Assembly: GCF_026262505.1 (NCBI RefSeq)
Contig: NC_067207.1
Location: forward strand, 1 to 64,000
Length of the DNA: 64,000 nt
From: Trichomonas vaginalis G3
Lineage: Eukaryota; Parabasalia; Trichomonadida; Trichomonadidae
Direction: 5' to 3'
The notes under the pieces are model-generated. The model did not search any database. It worked only from the letters and a program-made list of their open reading frames with translations, and was not told where the DNA came from. How positions within the stretch are numbered: position 1 is the first letter of the stretch; every line of letters begins with the position of its first letter. Both the position numbers and the translations under genes were made by a program. Positions 1-10,674 of this stretch are shown here, piece after piece.

Positions 1-2472
1 TAGTGAACGACTTCTCATCTGGAAAGAAACTGAAGTCTGAAGGTTTCGACAAAGAGTTAAAAGAAGTAGCACAAAATATGACGAAAATAACAGATGCAGC
101 AACGAGACAGGCAGTTCAAAGTGCCTATGACGCCGTTAGAGCAACTGTTGTGGAAAGTCAAGAAAAAGAGTTACAACAGACCAAAACAGACCTAGTAAAT
201 GCTTTCTTAAGAACGAAAAGTCAGGTAGGACATTACGCTGCAGATGGAACATATGTGCCAGCTGGTGGAACATATATACCAGCTGTTGGAATTTATATAC
301 CACCAAACCCTCCAAGAGAAGCACCTGCACCAGGACTACCTAAAACATTTACATCGTCACATGGACACAGACACAGGCATGCACCAAAACCAACACAACA
401 ACAACCACAACCAACACAACAACCAACAGTTCAAAATCCAGCACAACAACAACAACCAACACAACAACCAGCACCACAACAACAACCAGCACAACAACCA
501 CCTCCACAACCAGCACAGCAACCAACAGTTCAAAACCCTGCACAACAACAACCACAAACAGAGCAAGGACATAAAAGAAGTAGAGAACAAGGAAACCAAG
601 ATTTCTTAAAAATGCTTAAAGAAGACTATGGTTACCCAGATAGTATTGACTTTAGTGACAGATATAAAGAAGCTATTAGAAAGTTCAAGGAAGGAAATAC
701 TGACCCGAACCTATTTAGCTTTATGGCTCAGCACCAAATCGGATATAATTTCAAACCTGGAAAATACAAGCTCGCTAAGGGATATGATTTAATAGCATAT
801 CATCCAAATGACATGACTGAATTTACTCCGAGATATTTGGTGTCAGAGCTAAATGACAATTCAACTCTCTTCATGAAACGCGTAAAAAATAGAGACGGAA
901 CGAAAGAAGAAAGGTTTATGAGTCCGGATGACTTAGATAGGGAACTTGTTAAAAACGGTCTCGGAATATATGAAATGCCAGCAGATGAGGTACAAGAAAC
1001 TCCACAGGAAGAAGTTCAGATACAACCAGACATGGAAGAAATAGTTCAGCAACAACAGCTAGAAGAGCCTGAAGGAAACGAACAAGTCCCTCCTTTGGAA
1101 ACTAACTTCACAGAACTAGATGAAGATTTGGAACAGCCGAAAAATCTTGACCCTCAACAAGAGCATGAGGTGAATATGGAATCTTTCCAAGAGTCTAAGA
1201 AAGATTCGGCTGACATAGTAGAAGAATATCGAAAAATGTTTGCCGACATACAAAAGACTCCAACACCAGATGAAAATATTCAGCATAGAATGGAAGTACT
1301 GAAAGAAAATGTACACAAATACAACAACCCTTTTTACTTACGAGCATTTAACGTTCAATCTTCGGATGAACTCGGTGAAAATAAAAGGTTAAATTTCAAC
1401 AAAACATATAGAAATGAAACATTGTTTAAAGTTCATTCAGAACCTAACCAATATGGAAACAAACCTACTTTTGTTTGCAGACTATGGAACTACAATGAGA
1501 TGGGGTCATAAAGCTAATCCGGATAGGTGGTTCATAAACTTACAACCACAATTCCAAGAAGTTGTAGACGCAATGGAAGTGAATGGTGAACCAGATATAG
1601 CTGGTATTTTCAGCGCGGCTTTAATGCCATTGAAAGATATGAAACATGCAGATATTTTGGACCAGTATGAAATGAACATGGCTGATGGAAATATAACACC
1701 TGACGTTCTAGAACATTTATCTCAAAGAACTACACAGAACCATAGAGATGGTATATTTGGTGAAGAGTTTAGAAAGAAAGTTAGGGAGAAAGAAGGAAGA
1801 GAACCTATTGTACATGACCTTGCAAACGAAAGTTTGCAAAATGTCATAAAAACTTACTTTGCAGACAATGAACTGAGAAGGGATGAATATTTAAGAAAAC
1901 TCAATTGGACAGTACCAAATGAAATGTTAGTATTGAAAAACATGTTCCTTGACAAAATAAAACCAACTACAGAAATAAATGACGCAAGACTGAAACTTTG
2001 GGTAAAAGCTTTCCCATTCACAAAAGATATTATTGGTAACATGGAAAGAAAACCAGAATGGCTACAAAAACATATATTTGGAAACGAGCTTATTCCATAT
2101 GGACAAGCTCTGTTTGAAGAGCTTGAACCGGAAACTCAGGAAAGAGTCATGCAAACAATACGCGAAGACTCAAATACAAACTATGACAAAATCTTTCTAG
2201 GATATAGGTTACCTGAGATGGGCGACCAGAGCCCAAAGGCAAAAAGGACATGGGAAATTTACAACATACTAGGTGAACATGAGGCAAAGATGCAACAACT
2301 TGAAGCAGAGGGCAAGTTACCAAAGAAGAAGAGAAGAGTAGAACAAAGTGAAAGTAGTGAAGAAGTAACTTCATCTAGTGAAAGTAGTGGCAATGAAGGA
2401 AAAAGAAGAGTTAAAAACTCAGTCAGGAAGAAAGTAAAGCTTGGTCCACGTGGGTTCTATTATGACATATAA
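1..2472 (+). pseudogene. Polinton unknown protein region upstream of capsid gene
   Basis: Part of the Polinton, open at the left window edge and broken. The first third is helical and charged, followed by short Tyr/Pro/Gly repeats (roughly residues 75-105), then a long low-complexity Gln/Pro linker (residues 120-195), then a mixed alpha/beta region. The distal part ends in a Lys/Arg/Ser-rich basic tail that could bind DNA or act as a nuclear signal. It sits immediately upstream of the capsid candidate and on the same strand, which suggests a virion-associated role, but I recognise no family. The Gln/Pro linker is a repetitive CAACAACCA-type DNA tract that also opens other frames, which are shadows. 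Confidence 0.55.
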
Positions 2473-2504
2473 ATCCAACTATTCTATATTTTTACACATA
2501 TGAA

Positions 2505-4109
2505 ATGTACGCCGCTCAGAATATAACGCCAACAGTTTTGGATGCCATGAATGGAAATGTTTCCGAATGGTATAACGAATGCGACAATGCCATTAGAAGG
2601 TCAGAAATAGTTCCTGGAACTTACGAATATACAACTGCTGTTTCTTACGGAAACGTAGGTGAGTTTGGTGAAGGTTCTTCAACAACAGTAGATATTGCTT
2701 GCGACAGGTTTCATATAATTTCTATTGACAACTCTTTCTTATACGTGGAACAAGACATTGAAATAAAACCTTCTGCCAAGTTGTCTGACAAGAAAGGTTG
2801 CAATGGAATTTTCTATGTCGGATACCAATATGCTCCAGAAGTTTTCATGGGATATAAGATATATTCTAACTCTGACTTAGTTCAAACAGTAACATGGGCA
2901 AACTATGAATGGTTCGCTTTGAGAAACTCAGTACAACCACAAGCTAGAGAACAAACAGACCAGTATGCAACCATTGAGAAAATAAGAAGACTTGACCCTA
3001 ACGTTCCAGGAGTTTATGTTAACCTTTCTGGTTCAGATGGAAATGCTGTCACTAAAGTAAAACTGAAACTTAGAGTCCCTTTGTCATCTTTCCTCATCTT
3101 CAGGTTTTTAAGATACTTGCCAAACTGGGCAGGAAAAATTTCTATTGAACTTACTCCAAGCAAAAATAACTTAGTCATTGCACCAACACAAGACCCATTC
3201 ACTCTTACTGTAGCTGGAACTGGTGGAGCCAAGTTCTGTGACTTTTGCAAAGACAAAGTTGACTTAGACTTTGGTTTCTCAAACTTCAACACTGAAGTAA
3301 ACTATTATTTCAATGCTGCTGGAACTGCTTGGGACCCAGTTAAGTTCACATGCGAAAAATTTGAATGCAAGAGAATAGAAAGCAGACTTGCAGTCTATAT
3401 GTTGGACCCAGATATTTCAAATGCTTTAGCTGCCAAATATATTGCAGTTCCACTTATGTTCCCTATACACCAAATATCTGTCAAAGACTTTGCAGGTGAA
3501 GTTGGAAACCAAAGTGCTGACCCAGGTGCAAGAACAGATATTGCTTTAACAACTGCAATGAAACATGCAGATACTATGTTTGTACTGTTCAGACGAACTA
3601 TAAATGACTATTCTTGTTTCTACAACCCCGGTATTAAATATCATATAAACATAGATGGCAAATATTATCCAAGAGAAGAATATTCTACAGTTGAGGATAT
3701 GAGGTCATACAACTTGACATTAGATGCTATGAACTTTAACAACAACTTCACAACAACCATTAACCCTGAAATGCAAAGTTCTATTATGCCATATGTGAAA
3801 GTATGGACTCATACAGGAGGTCAAAAAACTCAGTATACAAATGGAGACCGTTCAAACTTTTGGCTTGGCATTCCATTTGCTGACTCAGAAGACTTTATGG
3901 GTGGTATTTCAACTGTTGGTACAGTTCAAATACAATATACTGGTGACAGAGACGGTCCAGATGAACTGAAAGCAAAGAAGTTTACAAAACCAATAGCACT
4001 TTTCACGGAAGATGCTCTTTTGAAAATTCGTTCGATGAAACCTGCTGGAGCTCCTCAGATTGGCATAACGACAGCTTCCATCGAGCAGATTTTGGCAGCA
4101 GGTCAGTAA
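2505..4109 (+). CDS. Polinton major capsid protein candidate
   Basis: A 534-residue ORF, whole. It lacks long helices and has the beta-strand-rich, Asn/Thr/Gly/aromatic-rich composition expected of a double jelly-roll capsid protein; the length falls within the usual 450-650 range. It lies next to a smaller structural candidate and in the same element as a packaging ATPase, the pairing seen in Polintons, virophages and adenoviruses. The start ATG at 2505 follows a short A/T leader like those of its neighbours. What I see is size, composition and context; the double jelly-roll identity is inferred and needs a structure prediction. A minus-strand small gene overlaps its 3' end. Confidence 0.7.
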   Translation: MYAAQNITPTVLDAMNGNVSEWYNECDNAIRRSEIVPGTYEYTTAVSYGNVGEFGEGSSTTVDIACDRFHIISIDNSFLYVEQDIEIKPSAKLSDKKGCNGIFYVGYQYAPEVFMGYKIYSNSDLVQTVTWANYEWFALRNSVQPQAREQTDQYATIEKIRRLDPNVPGVYVNLSGSDGNAVTKVKLKLRVPLSSFLIFRFLRYLPNWAGKISIELTPSKNNLVIAPTQDPFTLTVAGTGGAKFCDFCKDKVDLDFGFSNFNTEVNYYFNAAGTAWDPVKFTCEKFECKRIESRLAVYMLDPDISNALAAKYIAVPLMFPIHQISVKDFAGEVGNQSADPGARTDIALTTAMKHADTMFVLFRRTINDYSCFYNPGIKYHINIDGKYYPREEYSTVEDMRSYNLTLDAMNFNNNFTTTINPEMQSSIMPYVKVWTHTGGQKTQYTNGDRSNFWLGIPFADSEDFMGGISTVGTVQIQYTGDRDGPDELKAKKFTKPIALFTEDALLKIRSMKPAGAPQIGITTASIEQILAAGQ

Positions 4110-4422
4110 GTTGTTCTTGAACTGACTTCTCTCCGTCAAATATTGACAGTACGCCAGTTTTGACATAATATTGTATTATAAACTTACCTTTAGAAATATC
4201 TGTAAGTTTTGTTGTTATATTTTTGTCAACGTCAAGAACTTTCACCATTTCAGTTATACCAACTTTCTTTGCTTTATGAAAATATTTTGGTTCAGCAAAT
4301 ATTGCTATTCTATAACATTTACCATTGTTTGTATAAAGAACTATTCTGTCAATGTATTTGTATTGTTTGTGTGTGTAAACTTTGTTCTGCTTCAATTCGA
4401 AGAGATATCCGAATACGTCCAT
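4003..4422 (-). CDS. Polinton small unknown protein (139 aa)
   Basis: A minus-strand ORF between two plus-strand genes, overlapping the last 107 bp of the capsid candidate tail to tail. Its first 110 residues have ordinary protein composition (alternating hydrophobic and charged residues, several Lys/Tyr-rich strands), unlike the shadow ORFs nearby, so I consider it real. The last roughly 35 codons are inside the capsid gene. No family is recognised. The start ATG at 4422 is 18 bp from the divergent start at 4441, suggesting a shared bidirectional promoter. Confidence 0.5.
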   Translation of the reverse strand: MDVFGYLFELKQNKVYTHKQYKYIDRIVLYTNNGKCYRIAIFAEPKYFHKAKKVGITEMVKVLDVDKNITTKLTDISKGKFIIQYYVKTGVLSIFDGEKSVQEQLTDLLPKSARWKLSLCQSEELQQVSSNEFSKEHLP

Positions 4423-4440
4423 CTTTTTATTCTAAGTAAA

Positions 4441-5022
4441 ATGTCATTTCCGAAAAATAGAAGCGTAAGTGTTTCAAAAGGTTTAATGGCGGTGGCAGAT
4501 GTGAAGTTAAATTCACCAACTCAAACAAACAGTCAAAGTGTTGTTGTCAATGTCAAAGACAGAGATGTTGAAGTGGGGAAACCATACGAAGACGAAGATG
4601 GTATAACAATAGTTCCTGTAAAAGAACAACCAACATATCCTGAAGTTAGCAGAGACTTAAGTTCTGTTGCAGATATTCGAAATGACTACCAACAACTTAA
4701 AGACAAACTTAAAACTCAGGAGAAGATTTGTCAAGCTTTAGGTATAATGTTAAACTTGGTCGAACACAACCCTGTAAAAGTGAACTCATATGTCATTGCA
4801 CCTCATGAAGTTTTGAAAGAACTATTGAAACTTTTGACAGAGGCAGACGATATAAACATCAAAGAAATAGAACCCGACATTGCTTGCTGTGGTGTTTCAT
4901 ATAATGTCATTGACAAGATATACGTTATGAAAGGAGGTGAGACGTTGAACTTAAAATATAGTTTCCCAGACGTTATAAAAAATTTTGACGACCACAACAT
5001 TTCATTAAAATTTAGTTGCTAA
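4441..5022 (+). CDS. Polinton unknown protein (193 aa)
   Basis: I chose the ATG at 4441 over the longer open frame because it follows the typical short A/T leader of this element and the upstream codons are the complement of the minus-strand gene. The N-terminal third is Ser/Val-rich and probably disordered; residues around 85-110 form a probable coiled coil with Lys/Gln-rich heptads; the C-terminal half is a compact alpha/beta domain with Cys-Cys. The next gene begins 6 bp after its stop, so the two are probably co-expressed. No family is recognised. Confidence 0.6.
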   Translation: MSFPKNRSVSVSKGLMAVADVKLNSPTQTNSQSVVVNVKDRDVEVGKPYEDEDGITIVPVKEQPTYPEVSRDLSSVADIRNDYQQLKDKLKTQEKICQALGIMLNLVEHNPVKVNSYVIAPHEVLKELLKLLTEADDINIKEIEPDIACCGVSYNVIDKIYVMKGGETLNLKYSFPDVIKNFDDHNISLKFSC

Positions 5023-5028
5023 GTAAAA

Positions 5029-5259
5029 ATGTCAAAACTTCTTGAAAGATGTTTGAAGAAAAACAATATAGACTTTATTTCATGTAAAGGACTTTACACA
5101 CTTTTGAACGATATGAAAGACCCTGTTTTGTTTGTTCGTGTAGACAAAGGAAAGTTCTATGTCTTTACAAAATATTTGAACTTCTTAGACAGAGAACTTC
5201 AAGAAACGCCATGTGAAAGTTTAGATGAAGTTCTTCTCCACTTTCAGAAAAACTTTTAA
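5029..5259 (+). CDS. Polinton small unknown protein (76 aa)
   Basis: A compact 76-residue ORF, 6 bp after the previous stop and 10 bp before the next start, preceded by the same short TAAAAATG-type leader as other genes of the element. Predicted to be a mixed alpha/beta domain with two beta strands (LFVRVDKGKFYVF) and flanking helices. Tight spacing on both sides supports it being a true gene; function unknown. Confidence 0.55.
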   Translation: MSKLLERCLKKNNIDFISCKGLYTLLNDMKDPVLFVRVDKGKFYVFTKYLNFLDRELQETPCESLDEVLLHFQKNF

Positions 5260-5269
5260 ATATATGTAA

Positions 5270-6059
5270 ATGGCAGAAGACACAATGGTTTATACTATTA
5301 CGACTAAAAACCCTGAGTCATATAATTCTATAACAACAAACTTACAAAGTCCTCAAGGACGATATTGTAAACTAACCTTAAACACAATGACGACTAAAGC
5401 CTGTTTTGCTCTTTTGACACCAGAAGACTTTGTTGTTGTGAATGGTAAAAAATACTTCTTTGAAGATACTTACTCAGATATACCACCAACAGGTTTTGTT
5501 GACTTATTTAATACTTTAAGGACGGATGTAACATGTGCTGCAACTAGAGCAGGTTTCATTATGTTTGGATGTCCGACTGAGTTTAGTATAAACGATATGA
5601 GCTATAATACAAAACTTATATCTGGTTTTTACTACCAACAGTTTCCTATAACAGGAAAAGGTGTCATACAAGGTCTATCTGTTCCATTGACTTTAAGTAC
5701 ACCTATTTTATATATTGTTTCAAACTTAGGTTCAAAGTGCTATTCGAATGTCGACAGAAACTACTATGACCAAAAGATACTCATGCGTATAAACAACACT
5801 TTCTCTGCTGGTTTGCCTATTGTTCATTCGAATGCAGAGTTTTCAGCTTTAGTAAACTCAAAACACTTTAGCAAACATAAACTTAACCTTAGTCGACGCA
5901 AACTTTGTTCCTGTAAAACTTTTATGTCCTATGTATTTGTCAATGACGGCAGAAAGTTTCGAATTGGAAGATGCAACTGGTGAAAGTATTGTATTACAAG
6001 AACAACTTCAACAACAAATAGCTCAAGAACAACAAATGCAACAACAAAGTCAAGAATAA
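5270..6059 (+). CDS. Polinton penton/minor capsid candidate region
   Basis: About 200 residues of beta-rich sequence with Gly/Thr/Asn turns, then a short Gln-rich stretch at the end of the region. Single jelly-roll penton proteins of Polintons and virophages are of comparable size and usually lie near the major capsid gene, as here, 1.2 kb away. No motif proves it; the call rests on size, strand-rich composition and position. An alternative is another structural or attachment protein. Confidence 0.45.
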
Positions 6060-6088
6060 AAAAAATATTTTTTTTTATTTTTATAAAA

Positions 6089-6301
6089 ATGTACAGAATA
6101 GATGTTTCAGATTTTTATGACTTCCAAGCCTTCAGAAATATGTGTCCATTTAGAGACTATAACAAAGCAGTCGAGAATTTGAAACGTTTAGTCATTTATG
6201 TCGACTCTGCCCCAGAATGTTATGTCATGAAAGAATGGGATGTTGTCTTTAACAAACCAAGAGCAACAATAGTGTCTGAACAAGAATGTAAAGAAACTTA
6301 A
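6089..6301 (+). CDS. Polinton small unknown protein (70 aa)
   Basis: A 70-residue ORF preceded by an A/T block (poly-A, poly-T, then TATAAAAATG) that recurs before other genes of this element, which argues for real expression. It has an N-terminal helical segment and a C-terminal strand region ending in a Glu/Lys-rich tail. It is directly upstream of the helicase region, 25 bp away on the same strand. No family recognised. Confidence 0.5.
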   Translation: MYRIDVSDFYDFQAFRNMCPFRDYNKAVENLKRLVIYVDSAPECYVMKEWDVVFNKPRATIVSEQECKET

Positions 6302-6326
6302 GAAAATAAAAGTCGTACAAGTTGGC

Positions 6327-7321
6327 ATGAAGATGTTAGATGCTTGGGATATCTTATTGTCAAAGTTAGAAGATTTTTCAGTTCGTGGTATAAAGTTTTA
6401 TACACCATCTCCAAACTTCTATTCTATCTTCACTGGATATAAATACGAACAAGTAGAATGGAAAGAAAATGTTATAGAAGCTTGGTTAGACCATGTCAAA
6501 GAAATTATATGCAATGGAAACGAAAAGGTTTATGAGTATATCTTATGTTGGTTTGCAAACATCTTACAACATCCAAGTGCTAAAAATGAAACTGCTCTCA
6601 TCATAATTGGAAAACAAGGAACAGGTAAGAACACTTTCTTTACAGATATTTTGTGCAAACTGTTAGAGGGCTATTCGAATCCGAATATGACAAACTTAGA
6701 AAACATCTGCGGTAAATTTAACTCTTCAATAGAGAATATGAAACTTATAGTATGTAACGAACTTCAAAGTATAGATACAACAAAAGTTTTGAACTCAGAT
6801 GCTTTGAAGAGTCTTATAACAGACAAAGTTGGAGTTGTTGAAAGAAAATATAAAGACCAAAGAGTTTGTGAAAATGTTGCAAACTTCGTCATGGTTTCAA
6901 ACAATGCTGTTCCGATGAAGTTAGAAAGTTCTGACAGAAGATATGTAGTTGTCAGAACGTCAGATTTCATATGCAAGATACAGAATATTTTGACGACTTA
7001 GCAGAAACTTTGACACCTGACTTTTACAACCACTTGTTCTCATATTTCATGACATTAGATATTTCTAAGTTCAATCCAAGACAAATTCCACATACCGAAG
7101 AGAGACAAACATTGTTAGAAGCAAACAAGAGTGTATATGAACTGTTCATAGATGAAACTGACTTTGAGTGTTTAGATGAAAGGTCATTGTACGATTCGTA
7201 TAAACAGTATTGTCAAGAGTATGGTTATATGACAGCGTCTAAACGAACATTCTTGGCAAATGTCAAAAGTCTTTTAGACGTACAGAATGGTGTATATACA
7301 AAGAAAAATTTTTCTGAGTAA
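6327..7321 (+). pseudogene. Polinton superfamily 3 helicase (D5-like) region
   Basis: Replicative helicase of the element, broken here. The AAA+ SF3 core is clear: Walker A GKQGTGKN, Walker B in a segment reading LIVCNEL, and the motif C region ending in VSNN followed by an Arg-rich block (SSDRRYVVV) typical of the D5/poxvirus and picorna-like SF3 helicases. A helical region of about 100 residues follows, as in D5-type helicases after the ATPase core. No primase domain is visible upstream, only the small 70-residue ORF. In the family these helicases unwind the element during protein-primed replication by the B-family polymerase encoded at 14.9-17.1 kb. Confidence 0.8.
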
Positions 7322-7357
7322 ATTTAAAAAAAAATATTTTTTTATCCGATAGAAAAG

Positions 7358-7776
7358 ATGACGAAATTCATCTCAGTAAACAAGTACATGTCAGGACTTA
7401 AAGAAGAACTAGACCCATTCACATATTTGAATGTTTACTTCTACATTTTGAAAAGTCTACATTCAGCAAAGTTTGGAACATCGAACCAGTTAAGTTTGCT
7501 ATTGTGACTAAAAATGGTGCGAAATTTGAAGACTTAGACATAGAAGGTTTGTTAACAGTCAAAGAAAGTTTTTGACAGAAGGTTTTCAAACCTTAAAGAA
7601 GGCAAAGCATACAAACTTGTTATACTTATGAACCAAAGAAAGCAGACGACTATGAATATTATGAGTCTAAAGTTGTAGAAGTTCAAGGTAAATTGGGTAA
7701 AAAGATTTTAGAGTCTAAGCCGGTGTTTACTCCTAAAGAGGAAGAGAACATTGACATTGACCCAGAAATGTTCTAA
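7358..7776 (+). pseudogene. Polinton small gene remnant
   Basis: After an A/T promoter-like block (7327-7350) an ATG opens a short protein-like frame, and protein-like sequence continues in this stretch up to a Glu-rich end near 7776, but it does not form one whole ORF. No family recognised. Treated as a broken part of the Polinton. Confidence 0.4.
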
Positions 7777-7848
7777 AAATAAAATTTTATTTTTACATGT
7801 CAAATTTCTTTTTCTCTGGAACTGGTTCAGGTTCTTTCTTCTCTTCTT

Positions 7849-8242
7849 CTACTTTCTTTTCTTTCTTTTCTCTCTTTCTTTTTCTGGTGGAGTTATGTCA
7901 AACTTCTCAGAACCATATTTTTGTAAAAGTTCTTTGTCCTTTAATAGCTCTTCTATTCTGTTTTCTATTTCATCTTCAAGAACAGCGCATGTGTCTTCTT
8001 TGCATTCTAAGAAGTTTTGTTGGACTTCATCTCTCCAAGAGGTCATCTCTGTCAACAAGTCTGTCATTACGAAATTTTAAGACTGCTCTGCTTAATGTTT
8101 TATGGTTCTTGTCATATTCCCAGAAACAGAACTTTAGAACAAATTCACCTTTCTTGTTTACACTATGTAAGATTTTATGGTCTACAGATGTTTTGCTGTC
8201 GAAAAGCTTGTCTCGAATATAGATGGCGAAATCGCTAGACAT
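7849..8242 (-). pseudogene. Polinton minus-strand small gene region
   Basis: Protein-like sequence on the minus strand, facing the plus-strand ATPase region. The upstream part is a short alpha/beta segment; the distal part is strongly helical, Glu-rich and probably a coiled coil, ending in a Lys/Arg-rich tail. Not whole. Function unknown. Confidence 0.4.
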
Positions 8243-8278
8243 TTTCTAAAAGATAAAAGTTTTAATTTTTCTAAAAAT

Positions 8279-9150
8279 ATGTTAGAAAAAAAGTTTGCTG
8301 ACATTGACAAGAAATTTGAGAATGTTTTAAACAAGAACAAGAGGAAGTTGGAAAATGCTCAGATAAAACCCATACATGACAAGTTCTTATTTGCTCAGAA
8401 TGGTATAACAGGTCTAATTGCACCACCTGGGTCGGGTAAGACTTTCACTTATCTTAAAATGGCTGCACAACAACAAGAACTAGATGAGAAGAACCCATTC
8501 TATGAGTTAGTTGTCATTTGTAGTACTTCGGTCAATTTGACCAAACCGTCAATTCGTTCAAAGATATTATAAAGAAGTCTAAGTTAGTATGTATAAAAGA
8601 CTCTGAGTTGTTAGATTGGATAAAGAAGTACCAAAGAAGAGTTTTGAAGTACAATGCTATAAATGAGTATATAAATTCGAAGTTTAAAGACCCAAATGAG
8701 GAAATGCAGAGAATATTAGAGAAGAAACACTTCAGAAACAAACAGAAAGAGATAGAATACATTTCGAAAAATTGCAATCTTACGATTGGAAGACTTACCC
8801 TCACAGATGTCTTCTTATCTTAGATGATTTCGCCTCTCATCCTTTGTTAAAGAACAGAGAACAAGATATGTGTCGAATTCTTAAGAAGCTCAGACACTTT
8901 AACATCTCTGTTGTCATTTGTGTACAGACAGCCAAGAGTTTAAGTAAGGATGTAAAGAGAATACTTACTGACATTGTACTTTTCCCCGGATTGTCCGAAG
9001 ACGATTTCATGGAACTTATGAAAGAGTCCATGGCAGGTAAGTTTGACAGACATGAACTATGGGAGAAGTACAAAGTCATACAAGACCCTCATACTTCTTT
9101 CAGAATTCATATCTACGCAAACAAAGTTCAAATTGTAAAAGTCAAGCGTG
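8279..9150 (+). pseudogene. Polinton DNA-packaging ATPase (A32/HerA-FtsK type) region
   Basis: Genome-packaging ATPase of the element, broken. A Walker A loop reads APPGSGKT near 8425, and further on a Walker B segment reads LLILDDF, followed by a Gln-containing sensor region (VVICVQTAKSL) where A32-like ATPases carry a conserved Gln/Thr. This arrangement is typical of the poxvirus A32/virophage/Polinton packaging ATPases that pump DNA into the capsid. The 3' end runs directly into a 22-bp minisatellite, so the natural C-terminus is unclear. Confidence 0.8.
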
Positions 9151-9247
9151 AAAAATGTAAGTGTTTGGTCTTAGTCTGTTGTGGTTCTGCAGCTTTCGGT
9201 TCTTCTGGCTTTGGAATGGACTCGGTTGGTGGTACGTCGGACATTCG

Positions 9248-9655
9248 TTTGTGTCCTGTCGGAAGGAAGAACTTTTCCTGTTGGAAGGAAAAACTTTTCC
9301 TGTTGGAAGGAAAAACTTTTCCTGTTGGAAGGAAAAACTTTTCCTGTTGGAAGGAAAAACTTTTCCTGTCGGAAAGAAAAATTTTTCCTGTTGGAAGGAA
9401 AAACTTTTCCTGAAGGTCGGCCAAAAATTTCTCAATTTTCGAAAATTTGAATGGTTTACGGACGGACAACTGGAAAAATTTTTCCTGTTGGAAAGAAAAA
9501 TTTTTCCTGTTGGAAGGAAAAACTTTTCCTGTTGGAAGGAAAAACTTTTCCTGTTGGAAGGAAAAACTTTTCCTGTTGGAAGGAAAAACTTTTCCTGTTG
9601 GAAGGAAAAACTTTTCCTGTTGGAAGGAAAAACTTTTCCTGTTGGAAGGAAGGAC
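9248..9655. repeat. 22-bp minisatellite, two blocks
   Basis: A tandem repeat with unit TGTTGGAAGGAAAAACTTTTCC (22 bp; GGAAGGAAAAACTTTTCC is its core) in two blocks of about seven and eight copies, separated by a roughly 60-bp unrelated insert (9,414-9,475). Each unit contains the inverted pair GGAAAA/TTTTCC. Because 22 is not a multiple of three, translation cycles through all frames without a stop, so long ORFs on both strands here are artefacts. It lies inside the Polinton, after the ATPase. Confidence 0.9.
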
Positions 9656-9718
9656 TCGGAATGCCAGAAGGACTCGGAATGCCAGAAGGACTCGGAATGC
9701 CAGAAGGACTCGGACAAG
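9650..9718. repeat. 18-bp minisatellite next to the 22-bp array
   Basis: Three full copies plus a partial copy of AAGGACTCGGAATGCCAG directly abut the last 22-bp unit. The junction GGAAGG is shared by both unit types, suggesting that one array seeded the other by slippage. Confidence 0.85.
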
Positions 9719-9783
9719 ACAATTTACCTTATAGAGCTACCTGAGCCATCTTTGGTGTCAAGCTTGAAAAATAAATGGTTCAT

Positions 9784-10605
9784 CTACTCTGCTTGTTTGA
9801 AGTTGTCAAAATACTCTGTTATTTTTTCTTTCAGTAGCGGTAAATCTTCTTTGAATGTAAGTATTGTACAACCTTTCATATCATAGTGTGTTTGAGGTAA
9901 CGTATCTTGAACTATTTGTTTCACATCTTCATTCGGTGTCATTGAAATCGGTAAGTTTTCGCGATAGAACCAATTTCTGTCAGATTTGTAAATCTTAGCA
10001 AGGTCGTAAAAGCTTTTGTTGTTTCTTCTGACTAAATGCAACATAACCATATCTCTGTCTTCTTCATTTTCCATCTCTTCAGTATAAATCATATACTTAT
10101 AGTTCTTTTCCTTACCTTTGGTACCGAACGTGGGTATTCTTTTCTGTATGTTTTTGTCTTTTGCTTCAAGCTTGTTCTCTAGCTCTTCACGTTCTTGTCT
10201 ATGAATTTCGTCAAGAAGTCTGTAAATATACCAAGCATAACGAGGCGAAGCCCACATTGCAACAGCATTTACAAGAAGTCTATGTACATACCAACCTCTC
10301 AAACCATTTGGCAAATTTTGACGATTTTCATGTGTTTTATGCAAGGCCGAGAATTCTCGGTCTAGAGAAATTTCACTCAAAAGTTCTTGTGTGCTTTGGT
10401 TTCTGAACCAGTCGTCTGCGTGTTTAGTATCTGGAGCAAAACATGCTGTCAAAATACTTTGCATTTGGTACATGTCATCTTTGACCGAACGAATGAGACG
10501 TAACTGTTTGTTATACTGAACCCACTCATATTCTTCACTTATGGCTTCATGAACGATAGCAGTTGTTGTGTTCTCTGATGTTGACATATCTGTCTTTACA
10601 TACAA
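9784..10605 (-). CDS. KilA-N domain protein (Polinton)
   Basis: A 273-residue ORF; the internal Met at residue 7 is an equally plausible start. The N-terminal half fits a KilA-N DNA-binding domain: WFRNQSTQELL followed by the signature block GWYVHRLLVNAVAMWASPRY and a helix ending IYRLLDEI. A helical linker with Glu/Lys heptads (about 135-155) leads to a C-terminal alpha/beta domain (about 165-270) that resembles the domain often paired with KilA-N in large DNA viruses (DUF3627-like; tentative). KilA-N proteins bind DNA in phages and nucleocytoplasmic viruses. The coding sequence contains a perfect palindrome (CCGAGAATTCTCGG, 10,347-10,360), and its upstream region is shared with the next gene. 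Confidence 0.8.
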   Translation of the reverse strand: MYVKTDMSTSENTTTAIVHEAISEEYEWVQYNKQLRLIRSVKDDMYQMQSILTACFAPDTKHADDWFRNQSTQELLSEISLDREFSALHKTHENRQNLPNGLRGWYVHRLLVNAVAMWASPRYAWYIYRLLDEIHRQEREELENKLEAKDKNIQKRIPTFGTKGKEKNYKYMIYTEEMENEEDRDMVMLHLVRRNNKSFYDLAKIYKSDRNWFYRENLPISMTPNEDVKQIVQDTLPQTHYDMKGCTILTFKEDLPLLKEKITEYFDNFKQAE

Positions 10606-10660
10606 AATAAAAAAATATTTTTATAAAAAATTAGCGTTATTTTCTATCTTGTATAAAAGA
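10601..10660 (-). promoter_or_regulatory. Shared A/T promoter block of KilA-N genes (copy 1)
   Basis: Upstream of the 10,605 start, the order (plus strand) is ACATACAAAATAAAAAAATA, poly-T/A, TAGCGTTATTTT, then TTGTATAAAAGA. The same order recurs upstream of the 11,289 start. Conservation of a non-coding block at two divergent genes implies a promoter. A shorter version (AAAAAATATTTTT) is also found before 6,089, 7,358 and 13,359. Confidence 0.55.
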
Positions 10661-10674
10661 CCAAAAAAAACGCT

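Noticed and set aside
349-609. ORFs rich in Val/Leu or His/Asn on both strands
   Set aside because: Shadows of the CAACAACCA-type Gln/Pro-coding tract.
9128-9886. Several 80-240-residue ORFs on both strands
   Set aside because: Artefacts of the 22-bp minisatellite, which has no stops in any frame.
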